Below, piece by piece: positions 36,618 through 44,370 of a stretch of 64,000 nt of DNA. A model generated the notes under the pieces. It was not told the origin of the DNA. It did no database searches and saw only the letters and a program-made list of their open reading frames with translations. Within the stretch, counting starts at the first letter, position 1. The number at the start of each line of letters is the position of its first letter. The position numbers and the translations under genes are program-made. The DNA is from JBCCCJ01 sp039029315 (GTDB lineage Bacteria > Bacteroidota > Bacteroidia > J057): contig JBCCGK010000055.1 in assembly GCA_039029315.1 (NCBI GenBank), forward strand, positions 9,469 to 73,468, given 5' to 3'.

Positions 36618-38333
36618 TCAATACTTATCTAAATACTGATGAACCACTCTTTTCAGGCTCTGCATGGGGATAGAGCCATTGGAGAGGATCAGATCGTGAA
36701 ACGCGCGAATATCAAAGGATTCTCCCAATCTCTCTTCAGCCTCTTGTCGAAGTTGCCTGATTGTGATTTCGCCCATTTTGTAAGAGACAGCCTGCGCAGG
36801 CCAGCCAATATATCGATCAATCTCGGTATTCACTTCATGAAGAGAAAGGGCTGTGTTCGAAGCCATAAAGTCCACGGCTTGTTGTCGTGACCAGCCTTTG
36901 GCGTGCATACCCACATCGACCACCAATCGGCAGGCGCGCCACATTTCGTACGTAAGTCGACCAAAATCTTCATAGGGAGTTTCATACATGCCAGCCTCTT
37001 TTCCAAGATATTCTGCGTACAAGGCCCAGCCTTCCCCAAAAGCACTCAGATATTGGTCCTGCCGAAACTTTGGGACATTTTCCTGCTCCTGGGATAGCAT
37101 AATCTGTAGATGGTGCCCCGGAACGGCTTCATGCAAGGTGAGGGCAGGAAGCACATAGAGTGGACGAGTCTCCAGCTTGTAGGTATTCACCCAAAAAGCT
37201 CCGGGTTTGTGCGTGTCATAAGACCCCTCTGAATACCGACCTCCTGTATAGTTCGGTGCGATCGCTGCTGGAACAGGCTCTACTGTGAATGGCATTCGGG
37301 GAAAGTGTCCGAAATATGTGGGGAGGAAGGCTTCTGCGCGTTTGGCTTGCCAGGCGGCGTGCTGCAGCAGTTCTTCTGGACTGTTGGCATAAAATTGTGG
37401 GTCCGTCCGCAAAAAGTGCAAGAACTCATCAAAACTCCCTTGAAACTCCTGCTGCCTGATGATCTCCTCCATATGACCTCTGATTCTGGCCACTTCTTTT
37501 TGCCCGATGTCAAATACTTCTTCCGGACTGATATCCAGCGTGGTGAAAAAACGAACCCGTTGTTCGTAGTACGTCTTTCCCTCCGGCAAGGCACTGGCAC
37601 CAATGGAGACGCGTGTAGTTGGGAGATATTCTTGTTCCAAAAAAGTGATAAGCTCTTGATAAGCAGGAATGATGTCTTGCTTGACAAGTGGGAGGAGTTG
37701 CTGATAGACTTTCGGGTCTTTTCGGGCTGCGGTCAAAAAGACGCTTTCGCTTGCTGATGTCTCTGCAAAAGATCGAATGATGTCCAGACTCTTGCGAATG
37801 ATAAGCTTGGGCATGGTTTTTCCGCTTTCCAGCCCTCTTCTCATGAGTTGAATCTGCTGATCGAGATAAGCCGGGAGTGTTTGCAGTTTTTGGATATACC
37901 GATCCTTGTCGATGGCAGTCTCCATGGGTGCATGTTGGAGGCTATACAAGATTCCACTGACAAATCCCCCTTCCGAATTGAGGGGCATGAGGTGAGATTG
38001 ATAGGACAGTTGGAAGACTCGATCTGCGATCAAGAGTCGTAATAATTCGTGATTGATGTGATTCGCCTCACTGAGTTTGTCAGTGGAGAGGTCATCCAGG
38101 CGAGCCAACCAGCCTTCTTGCAAGTGACGTTCCACTGCGAGGACAGAATCCGAATAGACTGGCCAGGCTGTTTTGCGGAGGCTGTCCTGAAAGTCCTGAA
38201 AAGCTTGATATTCTTCCCACAGCTGTTGCAGATCCTGCTCAGGAGAGGCTGCCTGCTTACAAGTCCATAAGCAAGTAAGAGATAGAATCAGGCAGAGAAA
38301 AGGAAGGTAGATGTGAAGATGTAGGAGTCTCAT
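36618..38333 (-). CDS. DUF885-family zinc-peptidase-like lipoprotein
   Basis: The ATG at 38333 (MRLLHLHIYLPFLCLILSLTC) gives a lipoprotein signal; the frame is open 36 codons further but reads into non-coding DNA. The 571-residue protein has the DUF885 motif LTLHEAVPGHHLQIML, a HExxGHH-like zinc site, a second acidic cluster in FGEGWALYAEYLGKEAGMY, and the C-terminal GWPAQAVSYKMGE motif common to the family. Members are thought to be exported metallopeptidases of the M3/M32-like gluzincin class, with unknown substrate. Length is normal for the family. A small membrane protein gene follows on the same strand. Confidence 0.85.
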   Translation of the reverse strand: MRLLHLHIYLPFLCLILSLTCLWTCKQAASPEQDLQQLWEEYQAFQDFQDSLRKTAWPVYSDSVLAVERHLQEGWLARLDDLSTDKLSEANHINHELLRLLIADRVFQLSYQSHLMPLNSEGGFVSGILYSLQHAPMETAIDKDRYIQKLQTLPAYLDQQIQLMRRGLESGKTMPKLIIRKSLDIIRSFAETSASESVFLTAARKDPKVYQQLLPLVKQDIIPAYQELITFLEQEYLPTTRVSIGASALPEGKTYYEQRVRFFTTLDISPEEVFDIGQKEVARIRGHMEEIIRQQEFQGSFDEFLHFLRTDPQFYANSPEELLQHAAWQAKRAEAFLPTYFGHFPRMPFTVEPVPAAIAPNYTGGRYSEGSYDTHKPGAFWVNTYKLETRPLYVLPALTLHEAVPGHHLQIMLSQEQENVPKFRQDQYLSAFGEGWALYAEYLGKEAGMYETPYEDFGRLTYEMWRACRLVVDVGMHAKGWSRQQAVDFMASNTALSLHEVNTEIDRYIGWPAQAVSYKMGEITIRQLRQEAEERLGESFDIRAFHDLILSNGSIPMQSLKRVVHQYLDKY

Positions 38334-38539
38334 GTCAAATAATAGGCAAAAATTTTCTGTTGACAGAACATTCGCAAAAGTTCTGTTGGTTCTGTTGCGA
38401 AACTGGTGAAAAATCTCGATCATAGATGTGTTTCTGAGCATGTTTGCTTCTCCAACTACAATTATTCATCAAAAAAGAGTTCAGGAGGGACACATTCGCT
38501 CTATAGCACGACCAAAAAATTGACCAATCACTTTCACAT

Positions 38540-38825
38540 ATGAACCTTTTCGGATTTAATAAAAAATCTCGAAAACCCAGCTTCCAACTAACCGAAGCCG
38601 ATAGAAGCTGGGTGGAGGAAAACTTCAAATGGCTCGCTCATACAAGTTTATGGCTTTCCAGGCAGTCAAGGCCTTGAAAAAGCCTTGCGAATAGACAATA
38701 ATGATGATGCCTATACCTACAGGAATTTCGTCCTGTACTATCAGCCAAATGAGAGAAATAAAGAAAGGCTAATCACAACTATTGCTCCTGATCAACATTG
38801 TATTGGTTTGCTTGATCATGCCTGA
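38540..38825 (+). pseudogene. Frameshifted remnant of a cytoplasmic TPR-like protein
   Basis: A frame starting at 38540 reads MNLFGFNKKSRKPSF and continues LTEADRSWVEENFKWL, then shifts at about 38636 and stops at 38675. The neighbouring frame carries the same protein on: LIQVYGFPGSQGLEKALRI, then AYTYRNFVLYYQPNERNK, and stops at 38823. The first part matches the N-terminus of longer Bacteroidota cytoplasmic proteins and the second looks like the last TPR repeat (AYTYRN..YYQ). The middle of the gene is missing and the frame is broken. It is probably the remains of a larger gene, deleted internally. Family recognition is from memory, without a search. Confidence 0.55.
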
Positions 38826-38979
38826 ACGATGGATAGGTCATTCGATAATTTGAAGCAGGTAGCCATGATCGGCAGACCATGGCTACGTAGGAATGTTATC
38901 GAAGATAATGTCTTCCTATCTCTGATAGGTGAACAATGGAGAAGAGAATCTAAGGGGCCCCCACGCATTCTCCCCATCT

Positions 38980-40227
38980 TCATTTCCCAGCCAGCCCATC
39001 CTCAAAATCTTCAGGTCTGAGAATGTATGTTCGGTAAATCCCTTTCTCTCTAATCTTAATCCCCAGGAATGATTTGAGGATCTTCCCTCTGCCACAGCTC
39101 CCTCTGATCAGACGATGTTTGATGTTCGAAGCGGGGGTATATTCCAGAACAAGGGTGTCTCCCTGAGCATTTTGGACTTTTGCATATAATAATGGAGGGG
39201 ATGTTGGACAAGCAGATTCAAACTTCGCTTTATTTCTTTTCCGATTATATGCTTTTTCTTTCAGGACAGTGTTGGGGCAATCGAAGGCCAATCGTGCTTC
39301 CAGCAACTGTAATTTTCCTTTTGTCACAAGTTGAATCTTGCTAGGTCGTGTTACTCTTTTATCCAGATTTACCTTCAGGGATCGATTCAATAGAATCTCA
39401 TAAAAGAGCTGTCCCGCTATTGTCACAATCTTAAATCCTTGATTACTGACCTCCCAGGTTCCATCCGATCTGCCTGTCCAGAGGCTCATGCCCAAATTGT
39501 CTGTGCAGGCAGCAGTTGGAACCGGAATCAGACAAGCCGCTTCTATGTTTATCTCTTCACAAAGATGAATCTCAATCATGCCTGCTGAAATTAGGGGTTG
39601 CTTATCTCGGGTCATGGTCGTCATGGAGGATTGACGAAGGACTTGTGGATCAGATAAATTTGTAAGACTGATACAGTCTTTGGACATCAGGTATGAACAC
39701 CGATTGGTACGCAAAAGATTGCCGCCAGCCATATGTATGATCGTATCGCCTTCACAGGTATCTTTCTCTGCAATAGTCATTGTATCCACAGGCAAAGGAT
39801 CATCTTCCAGCACGATAGGGGCAGGAATGGCCGCCAGCCACATTCGTATGTCTGTCCTTCTGTTTTTTTGACGACCTTCAGGCGATTGATTGGATTGCGC
39901 AGGTCTATCTTCCCCATTGAAGGAAAGCTGAATGAGGGTGTAGGATATTCCTTGTGAGACAAAAAATGCTGATACTGCTTTGGCTCTACGTGCTGAGAGG
40001 CTATCATTGTAGGAATTGCTGGCAACATTGTCAGTATGGCCAGTGATCTCAAGCTGGAGAATACGCATTTTGTCAAGGGTGTCCAGAAAGGAAATCAGAT
40101 CTTGTCTGTACCTGTCCGTCAGTTCACTTTTATCTGTTTGGAAATAGACAGTAGTGCTTCGTTCTTCCTGTGAAAAAGCAAGCTGCCATAGCAGGAAAAA
40201 GCAAGTAGAGAAGCAAATGGTTTTCAT
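38980..40227 (-). CDS. OmpA-domain exported protein with unknown C-terminal region
   Basis: The 415-residue chain has a signal sequence (FFLLWQLAFSQ) and then an OmpA/MotB peptidoglycan-binding domain in about residues 22-132: TTVYFQTDKSELTDRYRQ, LEITGHTDNVASN, LSARRAKAVSAFF and QKNRRTDIRMW. OmpA domains usually sit at the C-terminus; here the domain is at the N-terminus, followed by a Cys-rich segment with ten or so cysteines and a beta-rich end that I do not recognise. It should be periplasmic and bind peptidoglycan. The C-terminal half may carry the specific function. The gene stands alone, 318 bp from the GNAT gene end. Confidence 0.8.
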   Translation of the reverse strand: MKTICFSTCFFLLWQLAFSQEERSTTVYFQTDKSELTDRYRQDLISFLDTLDKMRILQLEITGHTDNVASNSYNDSLSARRAKAVSAFFVSQGISYTLIQLSFNGEDRPAQSNQSPEGRQKNRRTDIRMWLAAIPAPIVLEDDPLPVDTMTIAEKDTCEGDTIIHMAGGNLLRTNRCSYLMSKDCISLTNLSDPQVLRQSSMTTMTRDKQPLISAGMIEIHLCEEINIEAACLIPVPTAACTDNLGMSLWTGRSDGTWEVSNQGFKIVTIAGQLFYEILLNRSLKVNLDKRVTRPSKIQLVTKGKLQLLEARLAFDCPNTVLKEKAYNRKRNKAKFESACPTSPPLLYAKVQNAQGDTLVLEYTPASNIKHRLIRGSCGRGKILKSFLGIKIREKGIYRTYILRPEDFEDGLAGK

Positions 40228-40545
40228 AAAATGGTTGATGTAGGAGGTCGACAGATCGTGTCCTCCTGGTGGAAGAAAAAATGATCAAATCGTACATTCC
40301 ATGTTGGGGAGGTGAGGATACTGCCAGATTTTTTCTTTTTCAAGTATCCTCTGATGAGGAGAGAAGTAGGCAGGATGAGGCGGGATTGATCATTGACGAA
40401 CTGTTGGATGTATCGATTTCTCCAAAGATCTGAAGCAGAACTGGAGACATCGTGCAAATAAGTACAAGATTCCGCCACAGACACGCATGCCGAAAGAATA
40501 CTTTTTCTTCGACCTACAACAACATTGTTTTGAAGCATTATAAGC
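40228..40545. other. 318-bp gap without a recognised feature
   Basis: A 128-codon frame on the minus strand covers the gap but begins inside the GNAT gene, has no recognisable motif and no start context, so it is not taken as a gene. No RNA, repeat or terminator was recognised. Confidence 0.5.
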
Positions 40546-41049
40546 TCAATCTCCCTTATTCGATCCGAAAAGGTAGACCTGACGAGGATTCTCCTTGGGG
40601 GTGAAAACATGCGTTTTTACCTTCCCTGAACTATATTCCTGGATCACCTTCTCCCAAAATTGCAGGGCCGGGACATTTTTCTTGACAACAGAGACCTCCC
40701 AACTTCCAGAATATTGATCGAACATCCGTTTGGCGACTTCGCTTCCGATGCCTTTCTTTCGATATTTGCGGAGAATGAAAAACTCTGCGATGGTATGTCC
40801 ATCTGGATCTGTTAGAATCTTGAATGTCTTGCTAATCAAGACAAAACCAGCATAATTCCCGTCTACTTTTACAAAGAATGGATGCCTATCCTCTTCGAGC
40901 CAATAGAGATCCAGATATTTGTAGCCATACCAACCATGTTCACTTACCTCCAGATCCAACATCTCACTAAAGTCATAGCAGTAGAACTCCATCATCTGTC
41001 TCAGGACAGGTTTTTGGGGACGTTCAATAGGAATAATGTCGACTTGCAT
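40546..41049 (-). CDS. GNAT-family N-acetyltransferase
   Basis: The 167-residue protein has the GNAT acetyl-CoA loop as FFILRKYRKKGIGSEVAKRMF (about 94-114), preceded by a GYAGFVLISK-type strand. The product is cytoplasmic and could acetylate an amine of a small molecule or protein. In the ancestral arrangement its start codon would lie three bases from the stop of the DUF5916 gene, as implied by the repeat copy just upstream, so it was probably the second gene of that operon before the AbiEii module was inserted between them. Confidence 0.8.
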   Translation of the reverse strand: MQVDIIPIERPQKPVLRQMMEFYCYDFSEMLDLEVSEHGWYGYKYLDLYWLEEDRHPFFVKVDGNYAGFVLISKTFKILTDPDGHTIAEFFILRKYRKKGIGSEVAKRMFDQYSGSWEVSVVKKNVPALQFWEKVIQEYSSGKVKTHVFTPKENPRQVYLFGSNKGD

Positions 41050-41052
41050 GGA

Positions 41053-41115
41053 TTACACATTTAACCAATACGTGAGCTTAAACACCAATGCCCGGTTTTT
41101 GCTGGCAAAGCCTTG
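41053..41115. repeat. Left copy of a 63-bp perfect direct repeat (3' end of DUF5916 gene)
   Basis: These 63 bases are identical to 42047-42109. On the minus strand they encode the last 20 residues (QGFASKN...TYWLNV) and TAA of the DUF5916 protein. Bases on both sides differ between the copies, so the boundaries are sharp. The offset between copies is 994 bp. Confidence 0.97.
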
Positions 41116-41130
41116 AAGGGAGATCATTCG

Positions 41131-41742
41131 CTATTTCTTTAAAAATGACTCAACTTCACCTTCAATGATCTCTTTCACGTTTATCCATTTTAAATCTGTT
41201 AGCATGAGAGGAGGCGCATCTTCTTCCGCATCTTCAAAATAAGTCAGGCTTTTTATGACATGAAAATGATTAATGCCAGGAAATTTCTCAGCAAAGAATT
41301 GAAGCATCTCTTTCAAAGAGTATTGATCCAACAACATACAGACATCGAAAAAATCCTTTTTTGCTCCTCTGTTTGCGATCGCAGATAACTTCATCGCAAT
41401 AATATCCTTCACAGAGGCAAGTCTAATTCCTTCTATTTCTTCAATAGGATAGATAAAAGGATACGGATAGTGAACAATATCAACTTTCACCTCGTTGATC
41501 ATTAACATCAACAATTCAGGATGAATGCTTTCTACTTTGCCCAAAGATCGAACATCTCTGAGTATTGCCTCCTTCTCAAATTCTTTTTCTGAAAACAAAT
41601 CCAAATCAACAGAAATTCTATGACCTAATTGAAGGGCCAAAGCTGTTCCACCTACCAATTGAAAGTTCTGCAAGGAGGGGACTTGCATGAGTTCTTTCAA
41701 TAGTTCCAGAGTTTCTGGATAGACGGATCTGTATTGTAACAT
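41131..41742 (-). CDS. AbiEii/AbiGii-type nucleotidyltransferase (toxin-like)
   Basis: The 203-residue protein carries the DNA polymerase beta-like nucleotidyltransferase motif GGTALALQLGHR followed by DLDLF, with Asp46 and Asp48 as likely metal ligands, Asp88 in VKVDIV as the third acid, and the AbiEii-type motif with Lys118 and a run at ANRGAKKDFFDV (about 123-134). These are the marks of the MNT/AbiEii fold used as toxins in type IV/type VII toxin-antitoxin and phage-abortive systems. Its start overlaps the upstream partner gene by 46 bp, so both are co-translated. It lies within the direct-repeat-bounded insert. Confidence 0.87.
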   Translation of the reverse strand: MLQYRSVYPETLELLKELMQVPSLQNFQLVGGTALALQLGHRISVDLDLFSEKEFEKEAILRDVRSLGKVESIHPELLMLMINEVKVDIVHYPYPFIYPIEEIEGIRLASVKDIIAMKLSAIANRGAKKDFFDVCMLLDQYSLKEMLQFFAEKFPGINHFHVIKSLTYFEDAEEDAPPLMLTDLKWINVKEIIEGEVESFLKK

Positions 41743-41981
41743 CTAAACTGCTCTTTTGGGATATGAAAGAGTTTACTGCAAAAATTTAGGGTAAGAGAGT
41801 CTAAGGATCTAATCTTTACAACCTCTTTTTTCAGTCTTTCCCACCCATAGTACGTCTGAATTTCAAACCAATCTGAAAGTCTCCCACGAGTCAATACGCG
41901 TTCAACAATAAATCGAGCATGTTTGTTGGGATCAAGTTCTTGAGCGTCTATATCCCACAGAAGATGTTTCGATAAATTCAT
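41697..41981 (-). CDS. DUF6922-like partner (possible antitoxin) of the AbiEii-type gene
   Basis: The ATG at 41981 (MNLSKHLLWDIDAQELD) is preferred; a start at 42008 adds nine residues. The 94-residue protein is a compact helical protein with RFIVERVLTRGRLSDWFEIQTYYGWERLKKEV and a C-terminal CYNTDPS segment. The order small helical protein then AbiEii-like gene, with a 46-bp overlap, is the usual organisation of these pairs in Bacteroidota. It is expected to bind DNA or the nucleotidyltransferase. No experimental function is claimed. Confidence 0.75.
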   Translation of the reverse strand: MNLSKHLLWDIDAQELDPNKHARFIVERVLTRGRLSDWFEIQTYYGWERLKKEVVKIRSLDSLTLNFCSKLFHIPKEQFRCYNTDPSIQKLWNY

Positions 41982-42046
41982 TGATCTAAGATACGAAAAT
42001 AATCTCATTTAGGATTTTTGACATAAAACAGATGTTGTGTCCTCTC

Positions 42047-42109
42047 TTACACATTTAACCAATACGTGAGCTTAAACACCAATGCCCGGTTTTTGCTGGC
42101 AAAGCCTTG
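42047..42109. repeat. Right copy of the 63-bp perfect direct repeat
   Basis: This copy is the functional 3' end of the DUF5916 gene, with identity to 41053-41115 beginning at the TAA stop codon and ending at CAAGG on the minus strand. Confidence 0.97.
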
Positions 42110-44311
42110 CGGCACATAATTCTCTGTATAGACAATAAAAAAGTCTGAAGCAGGGCTGTAGCGCCATTGAAAGCGAGCATTGAGATTGACATTATTGAGC
42201 AAGCTATTGTATTGGAAATAAGTAGTAAGGAAAATGGCATCTGTCAAGGTTAGATCCAATCTGGGACCAATAAGAAACAGCTTTTCCTCTCCATAATTGT
42301 CCGGCAACTTAACATCATTGTAGTCGATCAGGAGAGAGATACTCCCATAAGGCTGATACCGGTAATTGAGCTGTCCACTCAGATTGAAGTTGCGACCATT
42401 GTAAAATCCCCCATACGTGGAAGTCAGATTAAAATTGAACAGATTCCGATTATTGCTCTGAAAGCTGGCGGATACATTAGACCATTCATATCGCTCTCCT
42501 GCCAGAAAGGAATCATACTGCGGCTGTCCGGTAGGATTGAATCCCAGGGTGAGTTGCTGAAAGACATAATTGTACTTGAGTTCAAATTGAGTCGTATTGA
42601 TCAAATTGAACTGATAGCCCAATGAAACAGACCTGTCAGTCATGGTTCCATCCGGGATATTGCCGAATCGGCCTTCTGCCGTAGGGCCCATGAATACAAT
42701 CGCCTCTGATTTGGGATAGAATTTATAGGTCCAATTGGTGAAATAGGAATAATATCCCGGAAACACATTGGCAGTCGGTACAAAGCCAGTTTCGGCATTG
42801 AAGTGCTCTCCGACATATGAACCGCCGGCAAAGGCTTCCAAATTTTGGTCGGCATAGCGGAAAAAGGCCGCCCAGGAGAGGGTACTCGAATTGTACAGAT
42901 CATCAAAAGACTTGCCAAGATAGGAACTGTGATACCACTTGTTGTTCTTGCTGAGCATTTCCAGATCTGCGCTGACAACTCGATTGTAGGTGTTTTTGAC
43001 TCGGCGCGACTGCCCATTGGTTTGAAGGTCCTGAAAAATGCTCTGATTGAAGTATTTGGCCGTATCGGCATCCGTTACCCCCAGACTCTGTTTGTTGACA
43101 AGGGAAACAGCAAGACTCGATTGCTCAAAAAAATTGCGTTGCACAGTCGCTACACTATAGTTCTGAGCTGGTAAGCCGATCGACAGGTCTTCCCCGGTTT
43201 GCATATTGAGCATGCTGACCCGCCATTTTTCATTGAAGGAGCCACTTAAGCGTGCCCCATACAGAATGGGAATTTTTTTGAATAATCCACTGGTATCTCT
43301 TGCCAAACCGATTCGTCTGGAAAAAAAAGGCCTGGATGAGGGGAACCCCATTTGATCGAGCAGATCGCTATTTTCCAAAAAGAACTGTCGCCGCTCCGGG
43401 AACTGCACTTCGAATCGTGTCAGGTTGATGACTTGCTGATCCACTTCTACCTGAGAAAAATCTGGATTGACCGTCAGATCCAGATTGACAGAAGGACTGA
43501 GACTAACCTTTGCATCAAAGCCCACACTCAGATTTGAGCCAGTCTTGGAGTCAGGAATGGCTGGTGTAGCCGAAAGTCCTCCTGCCACATAAGGAATGAG
43601 GGAGATATTGGTTCGTGCTGGTGGAATAGGATCATCCCAAACCAATTGACCGGAATAAGCAAAAGAACCTGTATTGAACTGGATGGGGGTCTGGATCCAG
43701 GAGATCTTTTGATTTCGTTTTCTGTCCTGTCTATCAAGTGCGATGTTCCATTCAGAAATATCACTTTTGTAGCGAAAACTCTTAAAAGGAATGGCCATTT
43801 CTACCACCCATTTGTCAGCATATCGAACCACTTTGGAGTACCATTTATTGTCCCAATTGGTGTTCCAGGCACTTTCTCCGTTTCCTCCTGCTGAAACAAT
43901 TCCTTCCATTTGCACACCTTTGGGGGTGATGGTGAAGAAAAATCCGTTGAGTCGATCGTTGTAAGGACCCAGGACAAGCCCGATATTGTCATTGAGATCG
44001 TAGGTAAAGTCCCTGCGGAGGGAGTTGATCACATCAGGAGATTCATCATCCTCACAAACGAAAGCTGCATATAGAAACTCATCATCGAAAGTCAGCTTTG
44101 CAATTGTTGTCAAAGGAGAGGGGAGGGTATCGACAGGAAAATTGAGGTACCAATTGTCGGCAGCCTGAGCCTGTTGCCAATCAGCTTCATCCAGGATGCC
44201 ATCTAATACGATTTCACCTTTGGCCTTTTTGATATGCAATGCAGTTCCGGGCTGGTTTTGGGCCAACACAAGGATCGGAATACAGAATAGGATCGAGAGC
44301 AATAATTTCAT
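42047..44311 (-). CDS. DUF5916 protein: CBM9-like domain plus outer-membrane beta-barrel
   Basis: The ATG at 44311 (MKLLLSILFCIPILVLAQ) gives a signal peptide; 28 further codons upstream are open but unlikely. The 754-residue protein begins with a carbohydrate-binding family 9-like domain (LDGILDEADWQQAQAADNWY, about 30-220, with WNIALDRQDRKRNQ) and continues as DUF5916, a large beta-rich domain predicted to be an outer-membrane barrel (RFEVQFPERRQFFLENSD, SRRIGLARD; C-terminus KLTYWLNV). DUF5916 proteins are abundant in Bacteroidota and of unknown role. The last 21 codons lie in the 63-bp repeat, copied to the other side of the AbiEii module. It is divergent from the GH81 gene. Confidence 0.87.
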   Translation of the reverse strand: MKLLLSILFCIPILVLAQNQPGTALHIKKAKGEIVLDGILDEADWQQAQAADNWYLNFPVDTLPSPLTTIAKLTFDDEFLYAAFVCEDDESPDVINSLRRDFTYDLNDNIGLVLGPYNDRLNGFFFTITPKGVQMEGIVSAGGNGESAWNTNWDNKWYSKVVRYADKWVVEMAIPFKSFRYKSDISEWNIALDRQDRKRNQKISWIQTPIQFNTGSFAYSGQLVWDDPIPPARTNISLIPYVAGGLSATPAIPDSKTGSNLSVGFDAKVSLSPSVNLDLTVNPDFSQVEVDQQVINLTRFEVQFPERRQFFLENSDLLDQMGFPSSRPFFSRRIGLARDTSGLFKKIPILYGARLSGSFNEKWRVSMLNMQTGEDLSIGLPAQNYSVATVQRNFFEQSSLAVSLVNKQSLGVTDADTAKYFNQSIFQDLQTNGQSRRVKNTYNRVVSADLEMLSKNNKWYHSSYLGKSFDDLYNSSTLSWAAFFRYADQNLEAFAGGSYVGEHFNAETGFVPTANVFPGYYSYFTNWTYKFYPKSEAIVFMGPTAEGRFGNIPDGTMTDRSVSLGYQFNLINTTQFELKYNYVFQQLTLGFNPTGQPQYDSFLAGERYEWSNVSASFQSNNRNLFNFNLTSTYGGFYNGRNFNLSGQLNYRYQPYGSISLLIDYNDVKLPDNYGEEKLFLIGPRLDLTLTDAIFLTTYFQYNSLLNNVNLNARFQWRYSPASDFFIVYTENYVPQGFASKNRALVFKLTYWLNV

Positions 44312-44370
44312 CCTGCAAAGATAAGCAAGAGTTTTGAGCTGTTTCCTGCTTTTTCTCCTTACCTTGCGCG

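Larger units (their letters stand above)
41116..42046 (-). mobile_element. Candidate inserted AbiEii module regenerating its target gene's 3' end
   Basis: The 931 bp between the two copies of the 63-bp repeat hold exactly two overlapping genes (AbiEii-like nucleotidyltransferase and DUF6922-like partner). Sampled 60-base lines inside are about 33-35% GC, against 50% in the flanking DUF5916 gene. Removing one repeat copy and the module would place the DUF5916 stop three bases from the GNAT start. No integrase, transposase or terminal inverted repeat is present, so movement must have been by homologous exchange or by enzymes supplied elsewhere. Confidence 0.65.

Noticed and set aside
40224..40610. 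128-codon minus-strand frame between OmpA and GNAT genes
   Set aside because: It starts inside the GNAT gene in another frame and has no recognisable domain or start context.
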